From VRUE01 sp963805455 (GTDB lineage Bacteria; Actinomycetota; Thermoleophilia; Solirubrobacterales; 70-9), in assembly GCA_963805455.1 (NCBI GenBank), contig CAWDUJ010000002.1, positions 124,001 to 188,000 on the forward strand: a stretch of 64,000 nt of DNA, in the 5' to 3' direction. This document shows, in pieces, positions 1 to 6,987 of the stretch. The notes under the pieces are model-generated. The model was not told the origin of the DNA. It saw only the letters and a list, made by a program, of their open reading frames with translations, and did not search any database. The position numbers and the translations under genes are program-made. Position 1 is the first letter of the stretch. Every line of letters starts with the position of its first letter.

Positions 1-143
1 CTGACCGCCTCGGAGTAGTCGGCGTCCATCGGCGCCGGCCGGCCGCCGACCTCCTCGACGTAGCCCTCGTAGGCGCGCTCGACGATCCCGGCGGCGACGG
101 CGACGTCGGCCTCCTCCCCGGGGCGGATCCGCAGATCACTCAT
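1..143 (-). CDS. GNAT family N-acetyltransferase, N-terminal fragment
   Basis: Reading leftwards from an ATG at 143 gives 47 residues beginning MSDLRIRPGEEADVAVAAG, with a downstream AYEGYVEEVGGRPAPMDADY stretch. This is the usual start of a GNAT acetyltransferase (first strand, then the helix with the PAPM..DY motif). These enzymes transfer acetyl from acetyl-CoA to an amine; the substrate cannot be told. The gene runs off the left edge. Its ATG overlaps the stop of the sigma-factor gene as ATGA, so it is probably the last gene of the sigma-factor operon. Confidence 0.75.
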   Translation of the reverse strand, partial: MSDLRIRPGEEADVAVAAGIVERAYEGYVEEVGGRPAPMDADYSEAV

Positions 144-1315
144 CCGACTTCGGCCAGGCGACGGGTCAGGAAGCGTCGGTCGGGGTCGGACCCGGTCAGC
201 TCGAGTGCGCGCTCGTAGGCTTCGCGGGCTTCGCCGTCGCGCCCGAGACGACGCAGGAAGTCGGCCCTGGTCGCGTGCAGGTGTGGATATGACTCAAGCT
301 CGAGGCCCTCGATAGCCGCCAGGCCCGCCTCGGGACCATCGGACTCGGCGACCGCGACGGCCCGGTTCAGCTCGACGACCGGAGACCCGGTCCGGCGGGC
401 GAGCTCGGCGTAGAGCTCGGCGATCCGCGACCAGTCGCGCTCCACCTCGACGTGGAGGGCCGCGATCGACGCCTGGAGGAAATAGGGGCCCTCGCCATCC
501 AGGGTCGCCGCTCGCTCGAGTTGGGCGCGGCCGGCGGCGATGCGCCCCTCGTCCCAGAGGCCGCGGTCCTGGTCGGCGAGCAGGACGAGCTCGCCGTCAC
601 GAAACCGGGCGGCGCTGCGGGCGTCGAGGAGCAGCATCAGCGCCAGCAGGCCCCGGGCCTCGGCCTGCTCAGGCAGCAGCTCGACGAGAACGGCCCCGAG
701 GCGAATCGCCTCGCCGGCCAGCTCCTCTCGCCCACCGTAGCCCTCGTTGAAGATCAGGTAGACGACCGCCAGGACCGCCGCCAGTCTCTCCGGCAGCAGG
801 CCCTCGGACGGCACACGGAACGGGATGCCCGCCGCCGCAATCTTCTTCTTCGCCCGGACCAGGCGCTTGGCCATCGTCTCGCGCGGGACCACGAACGCGC
901 GGGCGATCTCCTCGGTGCTGAGGCCGCCCATCGTCCGCAGCGTCAGCGCCACCTGTGCCTCGATCGCGAGCGAGGGATGGCAGCAGGTGAAGACCAACTC
1001 CAGGCGCTCGTCGGGAATCGTCGTCATCTCCCCGACCTCCTCCTCAAGTCCTTCGTGGGGATCGAGCAGGTGCGCCTTCGCCGCCAGGGTCCTGTCGCGC
1101 CTGATCCTGTCGATCGCCCGGTTGCGCCCGGTCGCGACCAGCCAGGCGCCCGGGTTCTCGGGGGTTCCTTCGGCCGGCCAGCGCTCGGCGGCGATCGTGA
1201 AGGCCTCCTGCGCGGCTTCCTCGGCGAGGTCGATGTCGCCGAGGAAGCCGACCAGCGCAGCGAGGACCCGACCCCATTGGTCGCGGAACGCCCGCTCGGT
1301 GCTCGTCTCTACCAC
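140..1315 (-). CDS. RNA polymerase sigma factor, ECF42 type (sigma2/sigma4 plus DUF6596 extension)
   Basis: A 391-residue extracytoplasmic-function sigma factor. Region 2 lies at about residues 15-75 (DLAEEAAQEAF, then RNRAIDRIRRDR) and region 4 at about 105-165 (LTLRTMGGLSTEEIARAF). A long C-terminal helical repeat extension fills residues 185-391 and replaces an anti-sigma factor. This architecture is the ECF42 group, whose members normally sit beside a DGPF (YCII-like) gene, as here. The ATG overlaps the end of the DGPF gene by 7 bases, so the two are translationally linked. It directs RNA polymerase to an unknown, probably small regulon; no anti-sigma gene is nearby. Confidence 0.92.
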   Translation of the reverse strand: MVETSTERAFRDQWGRVLAALVGFLGDIDLAEEAAQEAFTIAAERWPAEGTPENPGAWLVATGRNRAIDRIRRDRTLAAKAHLLDPHEGLEEEVGEMTTIPDERLELVFTCCHPSLAIEAQVALTLRTMGGLSTEEIARAFVVPRETMAKRLVRAKKKIAAAGIPFRVPSEGLLPERLAAVLAVVYLIFNEGYGGREELAGEAIRLGAVLVELLPEQAEARGLLALMLLLDARSAARFRDGELVLLADQDRGLWDEGRIAAGRAQLERAATLDGEGPYFLQASIAALHVEVERDWSRIAELYAELARRTGSPVVELNRAVAVAESDGPEAGLAAIEGLELESYPHLHATRADFLRRLGRDGEAREAYERALELTGSDPDRRFLTRRLAEVG

Positions 1316-1665
1316 TCCACCACCGGGCGGACCTCGACCTTGCCGCCGAGGCGGGCCGCCGGGATCTTTGAGGCGAGGGCGATCGCGGAGTCGAGGTCAT
1401 CGGCCTCGAACATCAGGTAGCCGCCGATCGCCTCCTTGGTCTCGACGAAGGGGCCGTCGGTGGTGAGCGTCTTTCCTCCCTCGACGCGGACGGTGGTCGC
1501 CGTCTCCGGGGGCGAGAGCTGCAGCCCGGACGTGACACCGGCGGTTTCCGACACCGCGCGGTAGTCCTCGGATATCGCCTTCTTCTCATCGGCGGAGAGT
1601 TGGTCCCACTCCTCTGAGGGCGGGGTCGGGGCACTGCCGTGGTTGATCATCAGCATGTACTTCAT
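1309..1665 (-). CDS. DGPF (YCII-related) domain protein, ECF42 partner
   Basis: A 118-residue protein starting MKYMLMINHG. The start at 1665 is preferred over longer forms because an ideal AAAGGAGG ribosome site sits just upstream (about 1672-1679). The diagnostic TTDGPFVETKE motif lies near residue 73, followed by EAIGGYLMFEADDLDSA, the ferredoxin-like YCII fold. Function of DGPF proteins is not established; they are genetically tied to ECF42 sigma factors. It is first in the order DGPF, sigma factor, acetyltransferase, each overlapping the next. Confidence 0.9.
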   Translation of the reverse strand: MKYMLMINHGSAPTPPSEEWDQLSADEKKAISEDYRAVSETAGVTSGLQLSPPETATTVRVEGGKTLTTDGPFVETKEAIGGYLMFEADDLDSAIALASKIPAARLGGKVEVRPVVEW

Positions 1666-1727
1666 TCGTTCCTCCTTTGAGAGCATTTCTACCCCCAAGA
1701 CGAACGGGAAGACCGGAAATGGACAGC

Positions 1728-2186
1728 CTAGGCTGATCCGGACCGCTCGAGGCCGCGCTGCCCCTCCCGGAACGCCGCCCCGAGATCGAGCGAGCCGGCT
1801 CTCCACTCGATCGACCGGAGGCTGCCGCGGTCGCGGAACGCCCGCATCGTCTCGAGATGGAATGGAAGCGCGACGAATCTCCGCAGCGCCGCCTCGTCCT
1901 CCCAGGCCGAGAGTGACCCGACCCTGCCGCGGAACAGCTGCCAGTAGGTCGTGACCCCGATCGCCCCCTCGAGCTCGGCGATTTCGACCCGCAGCCGCTC
2001 GGCGGCGCGATGGATCCGGGGCACGTCGCGCAGGGTCTTCGGGGTGAACTCGGTGTAGCTGACCAGGAACGGGCCGTCGAATTCGGCGGCGGGGCCGCGC
2101 TTCCAGTTGGTTCGGACCCGGAGGTCGGAGAGAGAGTCGCCGAGGGCGGCGCTAGGCAGGTAGGGGCACGCTGTGCTCGAGCTCAT
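1728..2186 (-). CDS. DUF3291/monooxygenase-fold protein
   Basis: 152 residues, with the sequence SLSAWEDEAALRRFVALPFH typical of small dimeric alpha-beta barrel (antibiotic-monooxygenase-like or DUF3291) proteins: a tryptophan, then a helix, then a histidine near LPFHLETMR. Enzymatic role unknown. The ATG at 2186 overlaps the MarR gene by 35 bases, an unusually long overlap, so a later start is possible, but the two clearly form one leftward unit. No membrane segment or signal peptide. Confidence 0.65.
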   Translation of the reverse strand: MSSSTACPYLPSAALGDSLSDLRVRTNWKRGPAAEFDGPFLVSYTEFTPKTLRDVPRIHRAAERLRVEIAELEGAIGVTTYWQLFRGRVGSLSAWEDEAALRRFVALPFHLETMRAFRDRGSLRSIEWRAGSLDLGAAFREGQRGLERSGSA

Positions 2187-2613
2187 AGAGCGCCTCCAGC
2201 GCCCCTCTCATCGCCGCCACCCGCTCCTCACCGATCCGCTCGGCCCACTCCCGCTCGACTTCGGCGAAGATCTCGAGCGCTGCCGCTTTTGCCTCGGCAC
2301 CACGGTCGGTGAGGCGGATGATCTTCGCCCGGCCGTCGGCCGGGTCGGGGATCCGCTCGACGTAGCCGCGTGCCTCGAGGTCGCATACGAACTCGCCGAC
2401 CGCCTGCTTGCTGTGACCGGCAAGCTCCGCCAGCTCGGTCAGCCGCGTCCCGTCGGGATCGACCCAGCGGAAGACGCAACCGTGGGCATGGCGTATGTCC
2501 TCGAAGCCACGCTCGGCGAGGCGGTCGTGCAGGTCCTCGTAGCCGATCGCCTTCGCGTTGTCGAGCAGAGCCGGCAGTGGAACCCAGCTATCTGTCTGCT
2601 TCTCGGTGCTCAT
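2152..2613 (-). CDS. MarR family transcriptional regulator
   Basis: 153 residues with a winged helix: LTELAELAGHSKQAVGEFV forms the recognition region at about residues 57-75, and the wing is ERIPDPADGRAKIIRLTDRG. MarR proteins are dimeric repressors released by small aromatic ligands or oxidation. It is divergent from a DHA2 drug exporter across about 130 bases, the classic arrangement for a MarR repressor of an efflux pump. The intervening DNA holds short tandem repeats that could be its operator. Confidence 0.9.
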   Translation of the reverse strand: MSTEKQTDSWVPLPALLDNAKAIGYEDLHDRLAERGFEDIRHAHGCVFRWVDPDGTRLTELAELAGHSKQAVGEFVCDLEARGYVERIPDPADGRAKIIRLTDRGAEAKAAALEIFAEVEREWAERIGEERVAAMRGALEALYELEHSVPLPA

Positions 2614-2681
2614 CCGTGATCCCTCTCACGCAGTTTCTGCAAATTTGGTCTGTCAAGCAACCTGATCATCTGATACGGTCG

Positions 2682-2716
2682 CCTTATCAAGTCACCTTAC
2701 AAGGCTACCTTACGGA
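2682..2716. promoter_or_regulatory. Tandem CCTTA repeats in the MarR/exporter intergenic region
   Basis: The divergent promoter region holds three near-copies of a CCTTA-centred element: CCTTATCAAG at 2682, CCTTACAAGG at 2695 and CCTTACGG at 2709, spaced 13-14 bases. The middle copy is itself close to an inverted repeat (CCTT..AAGG). Position just upstream of the exporter ribosome site makes this a plausible MarR operator or control element; this is inference from position. Confidence 0.4.
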
Positions 2717-2743
2717 TTGTACCCGCCGGTCAGGAGGTTTCAA

Positions 2744-4318
2744 GTGGAACGCAAGTGGTGGACTCTGATCACGGTCTCGGTCGCGACCTTCATGCTGTTG
2801 CTCGACATCACGGTCGTCAACACGGCGCTGCCGGCGATCGAGGATGACCTCAACGCCAGCTTCACCGATCTTCAATGGGTGATCGACGCCTACACCCTCT
2901 CGCTCGCCGCCCTGGTCCTGACCGCCGGCTCGCTCGCCGACCGACTCGGGCGCCGCCGCGTCTTCGGCGTCGGTCTCGGGATCTTCACCGTCGCTTCGCT
3001 GGCAGCGGGGCTGGCGACCACTCCGACGATGCTGAACATCGACCGCGCGGTGCAGGGGGTCGGCGGCGCGATCATGTTCGCCGTCTCGCTGGCGCTGATC
3101 GCGCAGGAGTTCGCCGCCGGCCGCGAGCGGGCGACGGCGATGGCGACCTACGGAGCGACGATCGGCGTCGCGGTCGCGATCGGGCCGCTCGTCGGCGGCG
3201 CCCTGACCGACGGCTTCGGCTGGCAGTCGGTGTTCCTGCTCAACGTCCCGATCGGGATCGCCGCCGTTGTGGCGACCTTCACAAAGCTGCGCGAGTCCCG
3301 CGACCCGAACGCGACCAGGATCGACTGGGCCGGCCTGCTCACCTTCAGCACGGCGCTGTTCCTGCTGGTGCTGGCGCTGCTGCGCGGTAACCAGGAGGGT
3401 TGGAGCAGCGGCCTGATCCTCGGCCTGTTCGGCGGCGCCGCGATCCTGCTGGCGGCATTCGTCGCGATCCAGCGCCGGGTCCGCGAGCCGATGCTGCCGC
3501 TTCATTTCTTCCGCCAGCGCGCCTTCACCGGGGTCCAGATCGCGGCTTTCGCGGTCTCGGGCTCGATGTTTGCCCTCTTCCTCTACCTGACGCTCTACCT
3601 GCAGAACTACCTCGGCTACTCGCCGCTCGAGGCCGGAGTCAGGTACCTGCCGATCACGGTCGCGGCCTTCTTCGTGGCGCCGATCGCCGGGGTCCTACTT
3701 GGCCGCGTCCCGGCCCGTGTGCTGCTCTCCGGAGGCCTCGCCCTCGCCGGCGTCGGCCTGCTGCTGATGTCGGGGATCGAAGCCAACTCGGAGTGGACGA
3801 CCCTGCTTCTCGGCTTCATCGTCGCCGGCATCGGGGTCGGCCTGCTGAACCCGGTGATCGCCGACGTCGCGCTCAGCGTGGTCCCCAAAGAGCAGAGCGG
3901 GATGGCCTCCGGGATCAATGACACCTTCAGGCAGGTCGGCATCTCCGTCGGGATCGCCACCTGGGGCGCCCTGTTCCTCGGCCGCGGGGCCGACAAGGTC
4001 TCCGAACTGGCCGCGGGCACGCCCGCGGCCCACGGTGATCGCCCCCGGCAGCTGATCGAAGCGGCGTCGTCGGGCAACCTCAACCATGCACTGGGCTCGG
4101 TCCCGGACGGGGCTCGGGCGACCGTCGCCCATGCCGCCCGCGAGGGCTTCCTGGCGGGGATGAACGAGATCCTCCTGCTCGGGGCGCTGCTCTCGATCGC
4201 CGGCTCGCTGCTGGCGCTGCTGCTCGTCCGCGAGGGCGAGATCGCACGCGACGAAACGGTTACCGAGGGGGAGCGCGAAGACGGACAGCTGGCCCTCGGA
4301 AGCGCCGGAGCGGCTTGA
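2744..4318 (+). CDS. DHA2 family MFS drug exporter (14 membrane spans)
   Basis: 524 residues starting at the GTG at 2744 (MERKWWTLITVS), chosen because AGGAGG at 2732-2737 lies six bases ahead; an upstream in-frame TTG at 2717 has no such site. LLDITVVNTALPAIEDDL is the DHA2 motif in span 1, and GSLADRLGRRRVFGVG the loop 2-3 antiporter motif. Length and hydrophobic pattern fit 14 spans of the EmrB/QacA type, which exports lipophilic compounds in exchange for protons. Probably repressed by the divergent MarR gene. The C-terminal 30 residues are acidic and cytoplasmic. Confidence 0.93.
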   Translation: MERKWWTLITVSVATFMLLLDITVVNTALPAIEDDLNASFTDLQWVIDAYTLSLAALVLTAGSLADRLGRRRVFGVGLGIFTVASLAAGLATTPTMLNIDRAVQGVGGAIMFAVSLALIAQEFAAGRERATAMATYGATIGVAVAIGPLVGGALTDGFGWQSVFLLNVPIGIAAVVATFTKLRESRDPNATRIDWAGLLTFSTALFLLVLALLRGNQEGWSSGLILGLFGGAAILLAAFVAIQRRVREPMLPLHFFRQRAFTGVQIAAFAVSGSMFALFLYLTLYLQNYLGYSPLEAGVRYLPITVAAFFVAPIAGVLLGRVPARVLLSGGLALAGVGLLLMSGIEANSEWTTLLLGFIVAGIGVGLLNPVIADVALSVVPKEQSGMASGINDTFRQVGISVGIATWGALFLGRGADKVSELAAGTPAAHGDRPRQLIEAASSGNLNHALGSVPDGARATVAHAAREGFLAGMNEILLLGALLSIAGSLLALLLVREGEIARDETVTEGEREDGQLALGSAGAA

Positions 4319-4349
4319 CGGTGGCATAGGAGTCCGCCACGATCACTCG

Positions 4350-5738
4350 ATGCGCCGTCCCGGGCTCGGCTGCGCCCTCGTCATGCTGCTCCTTCTGGTG
4401 CCGGCTACAGCATCGAGTCTGGAATCCGCAAGCGTCGCCGGCGACACCTCGCTGACCCATTACGTCGGCACCAAGGGCGTCGACGATCTCTTGGTCGGAG
4501 TCGAAGGCCCGAAATGGGTCTTCTCAAGGAACGCGGCCACGCAGGAAGCACCGATCGCCGCCGGCGAACACTGCGCCGACACGTCTGGCGGTGAACAGAA
4601 AACGGTCGCCTGCGATCTGACCGAATTCACCGAAATCGACCTCGGCGATGGCGCCGACCGTCTGATCGGTGGTGCCAGCGCGAACGAAATGGTCGTGCAC
4701 GCGGGCCCCGGCCAGGATCTGCTGACGATCAGCAGCGACGAATCCAACGTCATCGACGGCGAAGACGGTGACGACACATTCGAGCTCGGGGGCGCGTCCG
4801 GCCAGGACACGATCAACGGCGGCGCGGGCGACGATCTGTTCCGGGAGCCGGTCGGGGCCGACACGATCAACGGAGGCGGCGGCTCGGATACGGTCGCCTA
4901 TCAGTTGACACCGGCCGAATCCCTCACGGTCACCCTCGACGATCAGCGCAACGACGGGCTCGGCGCCGACCAGAACATCCACTCGGACATCGAGAACCTC
5001 ACCGGTGGCCAGGAGCGGGACCACTTCGTCGGCTCATCCGCCGCCAACCTGATCAAGGGTGGCCAGGGCAACGACGAAATCGACGGCGGGCCGGGCCGGG
5101 ACACCCTCGAGGGCGGCGAGGACGAAGACCGGATCCTCGCCCGCGATGGCGAGCCCGACACGGTCGACTGCGGATTCGGTCAGGACACCGCGACGGTCGA
5201 CACAATCGACACCGTCGTCAAATGCGAGGTCGTCTACTACCCCGACCTCGACTTCGACGGGTCCGACGCCAGTACCGACTGCGACGACCACAACGCCTCG
5301 ATCCATCCGGGCGCGACCGACGTTCCTGGGGACGGGATCGACCAGGACTGCGTCGGGGGCGACGCGCCGAAGATCCTCCAGGGGGCTCCGCCGGTGACGG
5401 CGTCGGGCACCCTGAAGAGCAAGTCAGCAAACCTGCGCAGGGGCGCCGGCTCCGTCTCGTTCCGGTGCCGGGCGCCCGCCGGCGACACCTGCTCCGTCAA
5501 GGGCTCCCTCCACCCCAAGGGGAATCACAGGAAGAGCCTGAAGATCGGTTCGATCTCGGGACGCGTCGGCGGCGGCAGGACGGGCGCGCTGAGGATCCAC
5601 CTAAACGAGACCGGCGAGGGGCTGCTGGAGAACGCCGCCAAGCTGAGCGCAGAGATCAGCGCGACGATCACCAATGAGGCGGGAACGAAATCCCCGTTCA
5701 ACGCGACGATCCGGCTGAAGCCCGCGCCGCGGTCCTGA
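4350..5738 (+). CDS. Secreted RTX-repeat calcium-binding protein with MopE-like motif
   Basis: 462 residues with a signal peptide (MRRPGLGCALVMLLLLVPATAS). Residues about 85-285 hold repeated GG.G.D nonapeptides (NGGAGDDLF, KGGQGNDEIDGGPGRDTL), the calcium-binding beta-roll of RTX/hemolysin-type proteins. At about 295-340 comes an Asp/Cys-rich module, DLDFDGSD followed by CDDHNASIHPGATD and DGIDQDC, matching the repeat of MopE-like and other putative metal-binding surface proteins. The C-terminal 110 residues look like a beta-sandwich with a Cys pair. Probably an extracellular calcium-stabilised protein of unknown ligand. It ends in CTGA shared with the next gene. Confidence 0.85.
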   Translation: MRRPGLGCALVMLLLLVPATASSLESASVAGDTSLTHYVGTKGVDDLLVGVEGPKWVFSRNAATQEAPIAAGEHCADTSGGEQKTVACDLTEFTEIDLGDGADRLIGGASANEMVVHAGPGQDLLTISSDESNVIDGEDGDDTFELGGASGQDTINGGAGDDLFREPVGADTINGGGGSDTVAYQLTPAESLTVTLDDQRNDGLGADQNIHSDIENLTGGQERDHFVGSSAANLIKGGQGNDEIDGGPGRDTLEGGEDEDRILARDGEPDTVDCGFGQDTATVDTIDTVVKCEVVYYPDLDFDGSDASTDCDDHNASIHPGATDVPGDGIDQDCVGGDAPKILQGAPPVTASGTLKSKSANLRRGAGSVSFRCRAPAGDTCSVKGSLHPKGNHRKSLKIGSISGRVGGGRTGALRIHLNETGEGLLENAAKLSAEISATITNEAGTKSPFNATIRLKPAPRS

Positions 5739-6676
5739 TCGCCCGCCTGATCCCGGCCGCGGGGGCCGAGCGGATCGCCGCGCGTTGCGAGGTTCGCGAG
5801 GGCGGCCTCGGGGCGACCGCGGAGAAGATCCGCGAGCTCGCCCCCGGCGTCGCCGCGATCGTCGCCGACCCGACCGTCGCAGTCGGCCCGGAGCTGCTCG
5901 ATGCAGCGGGCCCCGGCATCAGGCTGGTCGCCAACTTCGCCGTCGGCTACGACAACATCGACCTCGAGGCCTGCCGCGATCGGGAGGTCCTCGCCACCAA
6001 CACTCCGGACGTCCTCACCGACGCCACCGCCGAGCTGGCACTGGCGCTGACCCTGGCCGCGGCACGTGGCCTGTCGCCCGCCGAGCGGCGCCTGCGGGCG
6101 GGCGAGTGGGCGGGGTTCGACACCACCGGCGACCTCGGGATCGAGCTCAGCGGGGCGACGTTCGGCATCGTCGGAATGGGCAGGATCGGCAGACGCTACG
6201 CGGAACTGGTGCGGCCGATGGCGGGGTCGATCCTCTACGCGGCCCGCGACCCCAAGCCCGAGGCCGAGAGCGCGCTCGACGCCGTCCGCGCCGAGCTCGG
6301 GGAGCTGTTGGCGCAGTCCGACGTCGTCAGCATCCACGCCGCCGCCAGCGCCGGGACCGCCGGCCTGATCGGCGCCGTCGAGCTCGACCTGATGCGGCCG
6401 GGCGCGATCCTCGTCAACACCGCCCGGGGATCGCTGGTCGATTCGGAGGCGCTCGCGGCCGCCCTCGCCGATGGCTCGATCGCCGCCGCCGGCCTCGACG
6501 TCTACGAGAAGGAGCCGAAGGTGCCCGCTGCGCTCCTAGCGGCCCCCAACTGCGTCCTCCTCCCCCATGTCGGCTCGGCGACGGTCACCGCCCGCGACGC
6601 GATGGCGAACCTGGTCGCCGACTCGGTGCTGGCGGTCATCGACGGCCGCGAGCCGCCGAACAGGATCGCCGCCTAG
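5735..6676 (+). CDS. D-isomer-specific 2-hydroxyacid dehydrogenase (apparent CTG start)
   Basis: NAD(P)-dependent reductase of 2-keto acids. The nucleotide site is GIVGMGRIGRR; catalytic Arg is in VNTARGSLVD, Glu in LDVYEKEP and His in LLPHVGSAT. Counting from 5735 gives 313 residues, the family norm, and the first strand (LIARLIPAAGAERIAARC) is present. The frame has no ATG, GTG or TTG between its upstream stop at 5675 and the ATG at 6176, which would delete the substrate domain. A CTG at 5735 overlaps the previous stop as CTGA, like the usual ATGA coupling, so CTG is the best start. An upstream indel is the alternative. Confidence 0.8.
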   Translation: MIARLIPAAGAERIAARCEVREGGLGATAEKIRELAPGVAAIVADPTVAVGPELLDAAGPGIRLVANFAVGYDNIDLEACRDREVLATNTPDVLTDATAELALALTLAAARGLSPAERRLRAGEWAGFDTTGDLGIELSGATFGIVGMGRIGRRYAELVRPMAGSILYAARDPKPEAESALDAVRAELGELLAQSDVVSIHAAASAGTAGLIGAVELDLMRPGAILVNTARGSLVDSEALAAALADGSIAAAGLDVYEKEPKVPAALLAAPNCVLLPHVGSATVTARDAMANLVADSVLAVIDGREPPNRIAA

Positions 6677-6960
6677 TTGACGGCGTCGGCCCAGTCGCTG
6701 AGGCGATCCGAGAACTGCGGCGTCGCGGCGCTGACCTCGACGACCTCGTCGGCCGGGACGTTGGCCTTGCGAGCGGCGGCCAGGATCGCGTCCGGCGACG
6801 GGGCTTCATACAGGCAGTAGGTGCGCCGCCGATCGGCACTCAGGAACGAGAAGAGCCAGCGGACTCCCTCGTCGCTGTTGACCTCCTCGATCAGCCGGAC
6901 ATCGTCGTCCGTGAGGTCGAGCTGATCGGCGAAGCTGCGCTCGATCACATAGAGGGCCAC
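6673..6960 (-). CDS. DUF4242 family protein
   Basis: 95 residues starting MALYVIERSFADQL, with SFLSADRRRTYCLYEAPSPDAI, the pattern of DUF4242, a small ferredoxin-like fold often annotated as nickel-binding or SCO4226-like. Function unproved. Convergent with the hydroxyacid dehydrogenase: both stop codons are read from one palindromic CTAG at 6673-6676. Just beyond its start lies the end of the LuxR regulator gene. Confidence 0.75.
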   Translation of the reverse strand: MALYVIERSFADQLDLTDDDVRLIEEVNSDEGVRWLFSFLSADRRRTYCLYEAPSPDAILAAARKANVPADEVVEVSAATPQFSDRLSDWADAVN

Positions 6961-6987
6961 GGGGGTGATCCTAGCGCCGATCTCGAC

